Under the pieces are notes generated by a model. The model had not been told where the DNA came from. It searched no databases and saw only the letters and a program-made list of their open reading frames with translations. 12,933 nucleotides of DNA from the NCBI GenBank assembly GCA_964370035.1, contig CAYJGT010000046.1, positions 1-12,933 on the forward strand, given 5' to 3'. Made by a program: the position numbers and the translations under genes. Positions 1 to 7,635 of this stretch are shown one piece after another. This DNA comes from CAYJHC01 sp964370035. GTDB lineage: Bacteria; Bacillota; Clostridia; Peptostreptococcales; Anaerovoracaceae. Position 1 is the stretch's first letter; every line of letters begins with the position of its first letter.

Positions 1-77
1 TTTATCTTATTTATCTTATTTATCTTGTTTATCTTGTTTATCTTGTTTATCTTGTTTATCTTGTTTATCTTGTTTAT
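1..77. repeat. 9-bp tandem array, truncated by the window edge
   Basis: Eight perfect or near-perfect copies of a 9-bp unit run from base 1 to 72. The first two read TTTATCTTA and the next six TTTATCTTG, followed by a partial TTTAT. Because the unit is three codons long, the plus strand stays open in all three frames (frame 1 gives Phe-Ile-Leu repeats, ending at TAA 118-120). The minus strand is open in two frames (Gln-Asp-Lys or Lys-Ile-Asn). No start codon or ribosome site goes with any of these frames, so I read it as a non-coding minisatellite downstream of the neighbouring gene. It may continue beyond the left edge, so the copy number is a minimum. Confidence 0.9.
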
Positions 78-188
78 TTATATAATCATATATTGTATTT
101 TATCATACATTCTGTATTAATTTATAATACTTATGTGTAATTTAGTAAAACACAAAATTTCTCCATATTCTCTTCACTTTTCAGACCG

Positions 189-821
189 CTATTGCACATA
201 TACTAATGGAGAACAGTCTACCCATCTATCTCCTTGTGCCTCTTGAACTTTTACCTTTAATTCTTCCACCACTCCTTTAAATACAACACTATACATATAA
301 ATACTATATAAGTTAAACGGTTGTATATCCTTTTTATCAAGGTTACAATCAGATCTACTCAAAATTCCTGAGTTAAACAATAATTCAGCCACATATTGAG
401 AACATACAAATCTATTTTTATTGGCGTCAAGCCCTTTTTGAAATATTGCTAATGTTAAAAATGATAGGTAATCGTATTTGAATTTTTCCTTATTTTCCCA
501 ATCTCTTTCAATAAGATTTTTTAGGGCTTCATACTGTTCTTCCGTTACGGCAATTTTTGCTATTTCAATCCTACCATTTTCACTATATTTTTTAAACAAA
601 CCTTCATTAATACTTTCTCTTACAAGCCCCGCGTTAAACACATTATAAATTCCTTTTCTAGCGAAGGATTTCATATTATCAAATTTATCATCTAGAGATA
701 ATGATACATGTGCTACATGATATCCTTCCACTCTATTCCAAAACTTCATTTGGCTTTTTAATTTAATAACTCCCCCCACATTTGTTCCTAAATTTGTAAA
801 TATTATGTAAATATTCTTCAT
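189..821 (-). CDS. Putative permuted papain-fold cysteine hydrolase (NlpC/P60-like superfamily)
   Basis: This 210-aa protein has no signal peptide or clear membrane segment. It resembles small Firmicute proteins of the permuted papain-like (YiiX/C92-type, NlpC/P60 superfamily) fold. An early His sits in the strand AHVSLSLD (His38), and a nucleophile-like Cys sits at a helix start in FVCSQYVAELL (Cys140). In that permuted arrangement His precedes Cys. The substrate is unknown; relatives are thought to act on amide or ester bonds in peptidoglycan, peptides or lipids. The start is ATG with GAGGG about 10 nt upstream. It lies 74 bp after ribF on the same strand with no hairpin terminator between, so readthrough is possible. 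A TATAAT box in the gap could instead give it its own promoter. The family call is from memory of motif layout, not from a search. Confidence 0.7.
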   Translation of the reverse strand: MKNIYIIFTNLGTNVGGVIKLKSQMKFWNRVEGYHVAHVSLSLDDKFDNMKSFARKGIYNVFNAGLVRESINEGLFKKYSENGRIEIAKIAVTEEQYEALKNLIERDWENKEKFKYDYLSFLTLAIFQKGLDANKNRFVCSQYVAELLFNSGILSRSDCNLDKKDIQPFNLYSIYMYSVVFKGVVEELKVKVQEAQGDRWVDCSPLVYVQ

Positions 822-848
822 TATATATTTTCCCTCTTTTTATTCTTT

Positions 849-854
849 ATTATA
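849..854 (-). promoter_or_regulatory. Candidate -10 box for the papain-fold gene
   Basis: On the minus strand this reads a perfect TATAAT, 27 nt before the ATG at 821, which would leave a leader of about 20 nt carrying the GAGGG site. I see no good -35 box at 16-18 bp; the nearest TTG (TTGTGT) is only 14 bp away. The region is very AT-rich, so a chance match is quite possible. Confidence 0.3.
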
Positions 855-895
855 ATATTTTCCCCAAAACACAAAATAATAATATATAAATCAAC

Positions 896-1816
896 TTATC
901 TTCTATGAAAAGCCTTCGCTTCAAGACAATCCTTCTTTATTTGCTCGCTTAAAGCTTCTATAGATCTAAAAGTCTTTTCTTCTCTTGTTTTTTTCAGAAA
1001 TTCAACTTTAATATTCTTACCATAAAGTTCCTTATTAAAGTCAAAAATATGAGTTTCTATGTTTTTTTCATGCTTACCAATTGTAGGTTTTTCCCCTACA
1101 TTCGTAATACTTTTATACACAATACCATTATAAGTACATATTGTAGTATATACCCCATTGGGCGGTGTAACCATGGTTTTATCAATAACTAAATTTGATG
1201 TTGGAAACCCAATAGTCTTGCCTAACTTGTTGCCAACTACCACTTCTCCGTAAACAGAATAATGCCTTCCCATATACTTTTCACATTCATCTACTCTTCC
1301 TTGCTCAATCAGCTGCCTTATCAAAGTTGAACTAACCAATTGATTCCCAATTCTATAGGGTTCCATTAAGTGTAGTCCAAAGCCTTTTTCAATCCCCTTC
1401 TTCATTAATATTTCCGGTGATCCAGCAGCCTTATCTCCAAATCTATAATTAAAGCCACAGTAGCCTTCTTTCATTTTAAGCTTCCCAATTAAGATTTCAT
1501 CAATAAACCTATTTGCTGGCATTGTTCGGATTTCATCATTAAACCGGAAATTAAACATATACTGAATCCCCAACGCCTTTAAAATATTAACCTTTTCTTC
1601 ATAGGGCAATATGCTTTTAATTTGTTCATTATTTGTAAGTATTTTTGGATGGTTTGAAAAGGTAAAAATCGCCGGCACTAAGCCTGCTAATTTTCCATTT
1701 TCTACAGTTCTCTTTATTAATTCTTGATGTCCTTTATGAATCCCATCAAAGTTACCAAGAGCCACCACCGTACTATCTATATTTAATGTTTCATTTATAT
1801 CACTAAAAATTTTCAT
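896..1816 (-). CDS. ribF: Bifunctional riboflavin kinase / FAD synthetase RibF
   Basis: Makes FMN from riboflavin and ATP, then FAD from FMN and ATP, in the cytoplasm. At 306 aa it is the usual length. The N-terminal nucleotidyltransferase half carries GNFDGIHKGH (residues 21-30, the HxGH-type signature), HPKIL (56-60) and GFNYRFGDKAAGS (121-133). SSTLIR (162-167) ends that half. The C-terminal riboflavin kinase half carries GKTIGFPTSNL (199-209), the metal-binding PTS segment, and THIFDF (255-260) preceded by the probable catalytic Glu254. The start is ATG. The ribosome site is weak (AAAAGG about 10 nt upstream), suggesting lower translation than its neighbours. It follows truB by 37 bp and appears to be the last gene of the nusA-infB operon here. 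Both halves are intact. Confidence 0.96.
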   Translation of the reverse strand: MKIFSDINETLNIDSTVVALGNFDGIHKGHQELIKRTVENGKLAGLVPAIFTFSNHPKILTNNEQIKSILPYEEKVNILKALGIQYMFNFRFNDEIRTMPANRFIDEILIGKLKMKEGYCGFNYRFGDKAAGSPEILMKKGIEKGFGLHLMEPYRIGNQLVSSTLIRQLIEQGRVDECEKYMGRHYSVYGEVVVGNKLGKTIGFPTSNLVIDKTMVTPPNGVYTTICTYNGIVYKSITNVGEKPTIGKHEKNIETHIFDFNKELYGKNIKVEFLKKTREEKTFRSIEALSEQIKKDCLEAKAFHRR

Positions 1817-1853
1817 CTTATTTATACCTTTTTTCTTTATCTTGCACTCTTTG

Positions 1854-2735
1854 CTAAAAAAGCATTTTCCCTACCCTTAGACTTTTCTCCTCAAGAATTC
1901 CAACTCCAATATAGCCATCCTTTCCATAAACATTGTACCTTTCATCAACACCTATTTTATCGATTTGTAATTTTCCTTTTTCTTGCGGCTTACCGTTTAA
2001 AAAATCTTCAGTTTGTTTTGAATCAAGGAGAATTCTACCAAAATGAACTAAGGGAAAATCCGTAGGATGCATAAGTTTATCCACTTCTTCAATTAGCATT
2101 TCCTTTATTTTCATAATACTAGTAGCTTCTTTTGCGTTAAACACGCCCGATCTAGTTCTTTCTAATGCAGTCATTGTTCCAATAGTCCCTAAAGCAACTG
2201 CCATATCATAGCAAAGGCTTCTTATATATGTTCCCTTTGAACAAAGGACTTTTAATTGAATAAATGGTAAAGAAATATTCTCTACATTCATCTCATGAAT
2301 ATTTACATTTCTTGGCTTAATTTTAACCTCTTTCCCTTCTCTAGCGTATTCATATAGCTTCTTCCCATTTACTTTTAAGGCTGAATACTTTGGAGGGATT
2401 TGAGTTATTTCACCTGTAAATTTTTTTGCCACCTGCAGTATATCTTTTGCTTCAATATTTCCTATATTTTCTTCTTTAATTACACTTCCCCAAATATCCA
2501 TTGTATCTGTTTCAACACCAAGCTTAAATGTAACTACATATTCTTTTTTATCAAAATCTGTATAGTCCATTATTCGTGTGGCTCTACCTATGCAAATGGG
2601 TAAAACTCCTGTTGCCATAGGGTCTAAGGTTCCAGTGTGACCTATTCTTTTTATTCCTGTTACCCTTCTTAAAATCGCAACGCAATCATGAGAAGTCATA
2701 TTTTGTTCTTTATAAACATTTATTATGCCGTTCAT
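1854..2735 (-). CDS. truB: tRNA pseudouridine(55) synthase TruB
   Basis: Converts U55 in the T-loop of tRNAs to pseudouridine and also helps tRNA folding. The 293-aa protein opens with the family block MNGIINVYKEQNMTSHDCV. The catalytic loop is GHTGTLDPMATGVL (32-45), with Asp38 as the catalytic aspartate. GRATRIMDY (50-58), PPKYSALKVNGKKLYEYAR (113-131, the Tyr-containing motif II) and CSKGTYIRSL (165-174) follow. The last 60 or so residues look like a short PUA-type RNA-binding domain. Its ATG overlaps the nrnA stop in an ATGA arrangement, so it is probably translationally coupled to nrnA. Nothing is missing. Confidence 0.97.
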   Translation of the reverse strand: MNGIINVYKEQNMTSHDCVAILRRVTGIKRIGHTGTLDPMATGVLPICIGRATRIMDYTDFDKKEYVVTFKLGVETDTMDIWGSVIKEENIGNIEAKDILQVAKKFTGEITQIPPKYSALKVNGKKLYEYAREGKEVKIKPRNVNIHEMNVENISLPFIQLKVLCSKGTYIRSLCYDMAVALGTIGTMTALERTRSGVFNAKEATSIMKIKEMLIEEVDKLMHPTDFPLVHFGRILLDSKQTEDFLNGKPQEKGKLQIDKIGVDERYNVYGKDGYIGVGILEEKSLRVGKMLF

Positions 2736-3709
2736 ATATTAAATGCCGCCTCTAGTTCTCTTATCAGCAAATCTTCTACTTGATCAATTGGGAGTTGCAT
2801 ACTAAAACCTGCAGCTTTTATGTGTCCTCCTCCATGAAACTTTTCTGCAATTTCTGCTACATTAAAATATGATTTAGCCCTAAGACTTACTTTAACAGAA
2901 TCAGCTTTTTCTTTTAAAACTACTGCTACTTCAACGCCTTCTATAGACCTTAACAAAGAGCTAATTCCATCTGCATCATCCATTTTGCATTCCATTTCCT
3001 CTAGCAACGACTGAGAAATCATCACAACAGCAACCTTTTCATTACAGAGTATTTTTGTTTCATCGATCAATCGCCCTTTTAACTTCATTGCTTTAAGAGG
3101 AATATTCTCATTTAATTCAACAACAACATCTCTATAGGAGTCATTAATTTTATATAATTCCGCTACTGTCTCATGGGTTTTTTTGTTGGTATTTGCATTT
3201 TGAAAATTCCCTGTATCTGTTGAAATTGCAACAAACATCGCTTTTGCAGCCTCTTTAGATATTGCCACATTATTTTCTAATAGCATGTCAAATATTATTT
3301 CTCCTGTAGCTGCTGCACTTGAATCAACATAATTATATTCACCAATAAGTTTTGTACTTTGATGATGATCGATTACCATTTTTACGCTTCCACTTTTATA
3401 CAATTCCTCTCTTTTAGGAATCCTTCCATAATCACCACAGTCAACTAGTGAGCAAATTATTTTTTTATTTTCTGGTTTACTATACTCTTTGTAATTTAAT
3501 ATATATTCATTATCTAGGAAAACTAAATTATGTGGAATACTATCTTCAAGAATTATATATGCTGTAATACCTTCTTGTCTTAAACTTTCGCATAGTGCTA
3601 TAGATGACCCGAGGGCATCTCCATCAACTAAAACATGAGGGAACAGCAGAACTTCTGCTCCCTCAGTTAACTCACTCCAAATTTCTTTGTAACTATTATT
3701 CTTTCTCAT
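2732..3709 (-). CDS. nrnA: NrnA-like DHH/DHHA1 phosphoesterase (oligoribonuclease / pAp phosphatase)
   Basis: Cytoplasmic manganese-dependent phosphoesterase. Family members degrade 2-5 nt RNA fragments to monomers, and many dephosphorylate 3'-phosphoadenosine 5'-phosphate (pAp). Numbering is from the ATG at 3709 (325 aa). The DHH domain has HVLVDGDALGSS (25-36; His25, Asp29 and Asp31 are likely metal ligands), LVDCGD (88-93, Asp90), IDHHQS (113-118) and STDTGNFQ (163-170). The DHHA1 domain ends with the substrate loop FHGGGHIKAAGF (291-302). A GTG at 3718 would extend the protein by three residues but has no ribosome site. The ATG at 3709 has AAAGGTG six nt upstream and begins one base after the rbfA stop, so I prefer it. 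The usual Pro before DGDA is Val here, a variant I associate with Clostridia. Confidence 0.9.
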   Translation of the reverse strand: MRKNNSYKEIWSELTEGAEVLLFPHVLVDGDALGSSIALCESLRQEGITAYIILEDSIPHNLVFLDNEYILNYKEYSKPENKKIICSLVDCGDYGRIPKREELYKSGSVKMVIDHHQSTKLIGEYNYVDSSAAATGEIIFDMLLENNVAISKEAAKAMFVAISTDTGNFQNANTNKKTHETVAELYKINDSYRDVVVELNENIPLKAMKLKGRLIDETKILCNEKVAVVMISQSLLEEMECKMDDADGISSLLRSIEGVEVAVVLKEKADSVKVSLRAKSYFNVAEIAEKFHGGGHIKAAGFSMQLPIDQVEDLLIRELEAAFNI

Positions 3710-3710
3710 A

Positions 3711-4076
3711 TTATTCACCTTTGTTTATTTTATGAATAAGTTCTTCTATATGGGCTCCTGTTTCAAAAGATTTATCTATTCTAAATCTAAGTTCTGGTAT
3801 ATGCCTTACTTTTACTTGATTTGAAATTTCTTTTTTAATTATCCCTTTTGAATGTTCTAAAGCCTCTAGCACATTTTTTTCTTTTTCTTCTTTTTCACTT
3901 GGTGTGGTAAAACAGGTTAAGTAGATAGTTGCATAACTTCCATCTCCCGAAACTTCAACATCTGTAATACTTATCATTCCTTCTAACCTAGGATCTTTAA
4001 AGTCTCTAATTAGCATTTGACTTAATACTCTTTGTATTTCTCCACCAAGTCTCCCTTGCTTAAATCCTTTTCCCAT
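3711..4076 (-). CDS. rbfA: 30S ribosome-binding factor RbfA
   Basis: Late 30S assembly factor that binds near the 5' end of 16S rRNA and acts in 17S-to-16S maturation and cold adaptation. The 121-aa sequence shows the single KH-like fold. It starts with a basic N-terminus and RVLSQMLIRDFKDPRLEG (16-33), then ISITDVEVSGDGSYATIYL (35-53). The C-terminal family signature is VRHIPELRFRIDKSFETGA (90-108). The ATG is preceded by TTAGGAGAAAGCA, a good ribosome site. The gene lies 17 bp after infB and one base before nrnA. Many Firmicutes have ylxP between infB and rbfA; it is absent here. Confidence 0.96.
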   Translation of the reverse strand: MGKGFKQGRLGGEIQRVLSQMLIRDFKDPRLEGMISITDVEVSGDGSYATIYLTCFTTPSEKEEKEKNVLEALEHSKGIIKKEISNQVKVRHIPELRFRIDKSFETGAHIEELIHKINKGE

Positions 4077-4093
4077 TGCTTTCTCCTAACTGC

Positions 4094-7000
4094 CTAGTCT
4101 CGTGGTATTTCTTCCATTTGGAAACACTCTATAATATCGCCTTCCTTAATATCATTATAATTTTCTATTCCTATACCACATTCAAAACCTTGGGCAACTT
4201 CTTTTGCATCATCCTTGAATCTTCTTAACGAGGATATCTTTCCTTCATGGATTACAATTCCATCTCTAACTAGTCTAACTTCTGCGTTTCTAACAACCTT
4301 GCCACTAGTTACATATGCCCCTGCAATAATTCCTGCTCCAGGAACTTTAAAGATATCTCTAACCTCAACTGTTCCTAGTACAACTTCTTTAAACTCAGGA
4401 TCTAACATACCTTTAATGGCATTTGTAATATCATCAATAATATCATATATTACTCTATATGTTTTAATTTGAACATTCTCTCTATCTGCAAGGGTTGTTA
4501 CTGCAACACTTGGCCTTACATTAAATCCGATGATAATGGCCCCTGAAGTTCCTGCTAAAGTAACGTCTGATTCCGTCACTGCCCCTACTCCAGAGTGTAT
4601 TATCTTAACTCTAACATTTTCCGTATTCAATTTTTCTAGCGAGGATACTACTGCACCAACTGAACCTCTAACATCACCTTTAATTATCAAGTTCAGGTCT
4701 TTAGTTTCTCCTTCTTGAATTGTGTTAAATAATTCTTCTAATGTTGTACTTGAATTTCTAGCAAGAACTTCTTCTCTTTGCTTCCCTTTTCTTTTCTCAG
4801 CAATTTCTTTCGCCAGTCTATCATCTTTCACAGAGTTAAAATTGTCTCCTGCTGCTGGGACATCAGTTAATCCTAAGATTTCAACTGCTGTAGCTGGACC
4901 AGCCTTTCTTATTGTATCCCCTTTAAAGTTTGTCATTAATCTGATTTTTCCTGAAGTAGTTCCTGCCACTATACTTTGCCCTGCTTTTAATGTACCATTA
5001 GTCACAAGTAATGTAGCAATTGGCCCCTTAGCCTTATCTAGTCTAGCTTCGATTACAGTACCCAAAGCGAATCTATCTGGATTAGCCTTAAGTTCTAATA
5101 CTTCCGCCTGTAAAAGTATCATTTCAAGAAGGTTTACAATTCCATCTCCTGATTTTGCTGATACTGGAACAGCGATAACATCGCCTCCCCATTCTTCAAC
5201 AACAATTCCATGGGAGCTTAGGTCTTGCTTAACCATATCTGGGTTAGCACCAGGCTTATCCATTTTGTTGATAGCAACAATTATTGGCACCCCTGCTGCT
5301 TTTGCATGGCTAATTGACTCTATAGTTTGTGGCTTTACACTATCGTCAGCAGCTACTACTAAAATAGCTATGTCTGTAATGTTTGCACCCCTTGCTCGCA
5401 TTGCTGTAAAAGCTTCATGCCCAGGAGTATCTAGGAAAACTATTTTTTTACCATTAACATCTACTTCTGAAGCTCCTATATGTTGTGTTATACCCCCAGA
5501 TTCTTGAGAGGTTACATTTGTTTTTCTAATAGCATCTAACAATGAAGTCTTACCATGGTCAACGTGTCCCATTACAGTAATGATTGGTGCTCTATCTTTT
5601 AGTTGATCCTCTTTATCATCAAAAATCTCTAGCCCTTCATCCTCTTCAACTTCTTCTACTTTTCCTATGATGATGCTTAGCTTCATTTCCTCAGCTAGTA
5701 ACTGAACTGTATCTTCATCTAATGTTGCATTAATATTAGAAACAACGCCCATTTTTAGTAATGTTAGTATAACCTGAGAGCTAGTTACTGCAAGTTGCTC
5801 ACAAAATCCTGCCACTGTGATTGGAACATTTACGATTCTAGTTCCTACTGGCATATCTTCTGTTACTACTACTTCTGGTTCAATATTTTCCTTTATTACC
5901 TTTTGTTGTTTTTTCCCTTTTGTTTTCTTTTCAAGATCACCATCTTCATAAGACAACTTATTATATTTCTTATCTTTGCTAGGCTTAACTCCCCTATTCA
6001 ACTTATCCTTGTCTTTACTAGTATCTTTTTTCTTGAAGTCCTTGTTATACTCTTTCCCTGTTTTTCTTAACGGCTTTTCTACTTCTATTTGCCCACTTCC
6101 ACTTTCTGGACGCGATGGTCTAGAAGGCCTAGCACTATCTGGCCTACTATTATTTCTATCAAAGCTTTTTCTTTCCCCATCATAAGGCTTTCTATTATCA
6201 CCTGTAGGTCTATTCCCCCCCGTAGGTCTATTATCATTATTATATCTAGAGCCACCGCCTGATTTGCTTCCTGCATTAGGTCTATTATTCCTTTCTCCGT
6301 CTCGATTGTTAATTCTTTTCTTCGGTTCTTCCCTTGTTCCTCTTGGGGCAGGTTTTTCCCTTGCTTCCAAAGCTTTTGCAGCCCTTCGTCTTTCCTCTTC
6401 CTTTGCTCGTCCTTCTGCTGTGCTTACAATTCTAATTCCAGAACTCGCAGGTTTTTTTTCTTCTGTTTTTTTCTCTAGGCTCTCTTTTCCTGTCTCTAAA
6501 ACTTCCTTTGTCTTCTCTTTCCGTACCACAGTTTCTCCAGTTTCCTTTGGTTTTTCAACTGGTTTTTTTTCTGTAGTTTTATCTTCGGTCATTTTAAGAA
6601 CCTCTTCAGAAGATTTTTCGTTGGAAACTTTCTTTCCCTCTGCTTCTTTTGCAGCTCTAGCTGCTATCGCAGGAGGAACTACCGGAGTTTCTTTTGGTGC
6701 TCTTGCTGCAACCGAAGCAGGTACTACTGGTGTTTCCTTCGGTGCTCTTGCTGCAACCGCAGTAGGGACTACTGGAGTCTCCTTTGGTGCAGCCTGCTTA
6801 ACATTCTTATTATCAGCTTTCTTCTCTGTTACTGGCTTTTCAGCCTTCGTTACACTTATAAAAGAATTCTTTATCTCTTCAACTTTTTCTTCTGGAACAT
6901 TACTATTTGGTCCTTTTAATTCAACTCCTAGCTTGTCAGCATTTATAATAATGTCCTTACTTTTCTGATTTATTTCTTTTCCCAATTCATGTACTTTCAT
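4094..7000 (-). CDS. infB: Translation initiation factor IF-2
   Basis: GTPase that brings fMet-tRNA to the 30S subunit and promotes 50S joining. At 968 aa it is at the long end because of its linker. Residues 1-50 form an IF2_N-type domain. Residues 51-370 form a low-complexity linker with a 3 x 15-aa repeat, Lys/Glu-rich stretches and a Gly/Asn/Arg-rich part (about 228-305). A second IF2_N domain lies at about 385-445. The G domain has GHVDHGKT (G1, 478-485), DTPGH (G3, 524-528), NKMD (G4, 578-581) and SAK (G5, 614-616). Domains II, III and the C-terminal fMet-tRNA-binding domain (about 868-960) follow. The ATG overlaps the ylxQ stop by ATGA, with GAGGGG upstream inside ylxQ. All functional motifs are intact. 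Confidence 0.98.
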   Translation of the reverse strand: MKVHELGKEINQKSKDIIINADKLGVELKGPNSNVPEEKVEEIKNSFISVTKAEKPVTEKKADNKNVKQAAPKETPVVPTAVAARAPKETPVVPASVAARAPKETPVVPPAIAARAAKEAEGKKVSNEKSSEEVLKMTEDKTTEKKPVEKPKETGETVVRKEKTKEVLETGKESLEKKTEEKKPASSGIRIVSTAEGRAKEEERRRAAKALEAREKPAPRGTREEPKKRINNRDGERNNRPNAGSKSGGGSRYNNDNRPTGGNRPTGDNRKPYDGERKSFDRNNSRPDSARPSRPSRPESGSGQIEVEKPLRKTGKEYNKDFKKKDTSKDKDKLNRGVKPSKDKKYNKLSYEDGDLEKKTKGKKQQKVIKENIEPEVVVTEDMPVGTRIVNVPITVAGFCEQLAVTSSQVILTLLKMGVVSNINATLDEDTVQLLAEEMKLSIIIGKVEEVEEDEGLEIFDDKEDQLKDRAPIITVMGHVDHGKTSLLDAIRKTNVTSQESGGITQHIGASEVDVNGKKIVFLDTPGHEAFTAMRARGANITDIAILVVAADDSVKPQTIESISHAKAAGVPIIVAINKMDKPGANPDMVKQDLSSHGIVVEEWGGDVIAVPVSAKSGDGIVNLLEMILLQAEVLELKANPDRFALGTVIEARLDKAKGPIATLLVTNGTLKAGQSIVAGTTSGKIRLMTNFKGDTIRKAGPATAVEILGLTDVPAAGDNFNSVKDDRLAKEIAEKRKGKQREEVLARNSSTTLEELFNTIQEGETKDLNLIIKGDVRGSVGAVVSSLEKLNTENVRVKIIHSGVGAVTESDVTLAGTSGAIIIGFNVRPSVAVTTLADRENVQIKTYRVIYDIIDDITNAIKGMLDPEFKEVVLGTVEVRDIFKVPGAGIIAGAYVTSGKVVRNAEVRLVRDGIVIHEGKISSLRRFKDDAKEVAQGFECGIGIENYNDIKEGDIIECFQMEEIPRD
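6656..6790 (-). repeat. 3 x 45-bp in-frame repeat in the IF2 linker
   Basis: Residues 71-115 of IF2 are three tandem 15-residue units of the form APKETPVVPxxxAAR, with the variable triplets TAV, ASV and PAI. A degenerate AAKEAEGKK follows. The DNA copies are similar but not identical, with third-position changes, so the duplication is not brand new. The segment is Pro/Ala-rich and likely unstructured, extending the spacer between the N-terminal domain and the G domain. Confidence 0.93.
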
Positions 7001-7317
7001 ATATTGCAGCCCCTCTCTTTATCAATTTCATCCTTTATTATTTTCGCAAAGTTCTTATTTGTTATCCCTATAATTCCAACTTCTGATTTACCTAATATTC
7101 GTCCAAACCTTTCTTTATCCGAATAGGCAATTAATTCAACTTCTCCTTTTTCGCAAAACCATTGGACTTTATCTTTACTACTTTGTCCTAGGTCTTCTGC
7201 AATTATTACTAGGTGAAGCTTCTTTTTTTTCGCATATACTTCGCAAGTATATGCCCCTTCAACTAGGTTTCGTGATTTCTTTGCAAACCCTAAGTAACTT
7301 TCTATTTTAGGTTTCAC
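6997..7317 (-). CDS. ylxQ: L7Ae/YlxQ-family RNA-binding protein
   Basis: A 106-aa protein of the L7Ae/L30e/S12e/Gadd45 fold. Family members bind kink-turn RNA; the cellular role of YlxQ in bacteria is not settled. Visible family features are the start IESYLGFAKKSRNLVEGAY, the strand LHLVIIAEDLGQSSKDKV (35-52), and the C-terminal GRILGKSEVGIIGITNKNFAKII (about 72-94). The start is GTG at 7317 with GAGGTG seven nt upstream. The gene overlaps the end of ylxR by 11 bp and infB by 4 bp, so the three are tightly coupled. The position between ylxR and infB is the classic Firmicute order and supports the assignment. Confidence 0.93.
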   Translation of the reverse strand: MKPKIESYLGFAKKSRNLVEGAYTCEVYAKKKKLHLVIIAEDLGQSSKDKVQWFCEKGEVELIAYSDKERFGRILGKSEVGIIGITNKNFAKIIKDEIDKERGCNI

Positions 7318-7588
7318 TCTTCATCACCTCTTTTTTTACAGTTTCTTTTAATTTTTCAAATTCATTGGGCGGAAGGTTTCGTTTGAATGCTCTTTGAAAA
7401 GCTTTTCGTTTTTCTGCTTTCTCTACACAGTCCACGGTCTTGCACAGGTAACATCCTCTACCAACTGCTTTCCCCATAGTATCCATCTTAACCCCTTCAT
7501 CTGTGTCCACAAACCTTATAAGCTGGATCTGCGGTTTCTTCTCAGCACATCCTATACAAGTTCTTTGTGGAATTTTTCGTTCTCTCAC
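7307..7588 (-). CDS. ylxR: YlxR/RnpM family nucleic acid-binding protein (DUF448)
   Basis: A small basic 93-aa protein of the YlxR family. In Bacillus subtilis the homologue is reported to modulate RNase P (RnpM), a role I recall and have not derived here. It carries the diagnostic PQRTCIGCAEKKP (7-19, Cys11 and Cys14), then LIRFV (23-27) and GRGCYLC (43-49), Cys54, and a Lys/Arg-rich helix KRKAFQRAFKRNL (60-72). The Cys set (11, 14, 46, 49, 54) is richer than in many relatives and might permit metal binding. The start is GTG at 7588 with a strong AAGGAGG six nt upstream. It lies 47 bp after nusA and overlaps ylxQ. Confidence 0.95.
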   Translation of the reverse strand: MRERKIPQRTCIGCAEKKPQIQLIRFVDTDEGVKMDTMGKAVGRGCYLCKTVDCVEKAEKRKAFQRAFKRNLPPNEFEKLKETVKKEVMKSET

Positions 7589-7635
7589 AAATTGCCTCCT
7601 TGCGAAAATTTAGTTCTACTTACTATTGGATTCCC

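Noticed and set aside
1..77. CRISPR array
   Set aside because: The units are 9 bp and directly adjacent, with no unique spacers.
1..120. A plus-strand frame of Phe-Ile-Leu repeats ending at TAA 118-120, possibly the end of a protein from the left
   Set aside because: All frames of the array are open because the unit is nine bases long. Beyond the array the translation is AT-driven Ile/Tyr with no recognisable domain. The left side is unseen, so I leave it uncalled.
822..895. Rho-independent terminator after ribF
   Set aside because: No GC stem followed by Ts is present on the minus strand. Only AT-rich self-complementary stretches such as AATATTATAATA occur.
4722..5507. A 261-codon open frame on the plus strand opposite infB, and similar ones at 6264-6968 and 7394-8320
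   Set aside because: They lie antisense to strongly conserved infB, ylxR and nusA coding sequence. Their translations are low-complexity Ser/Leu/Phe strings and lack ribosome sites; they follow from codon bias on the true strand.
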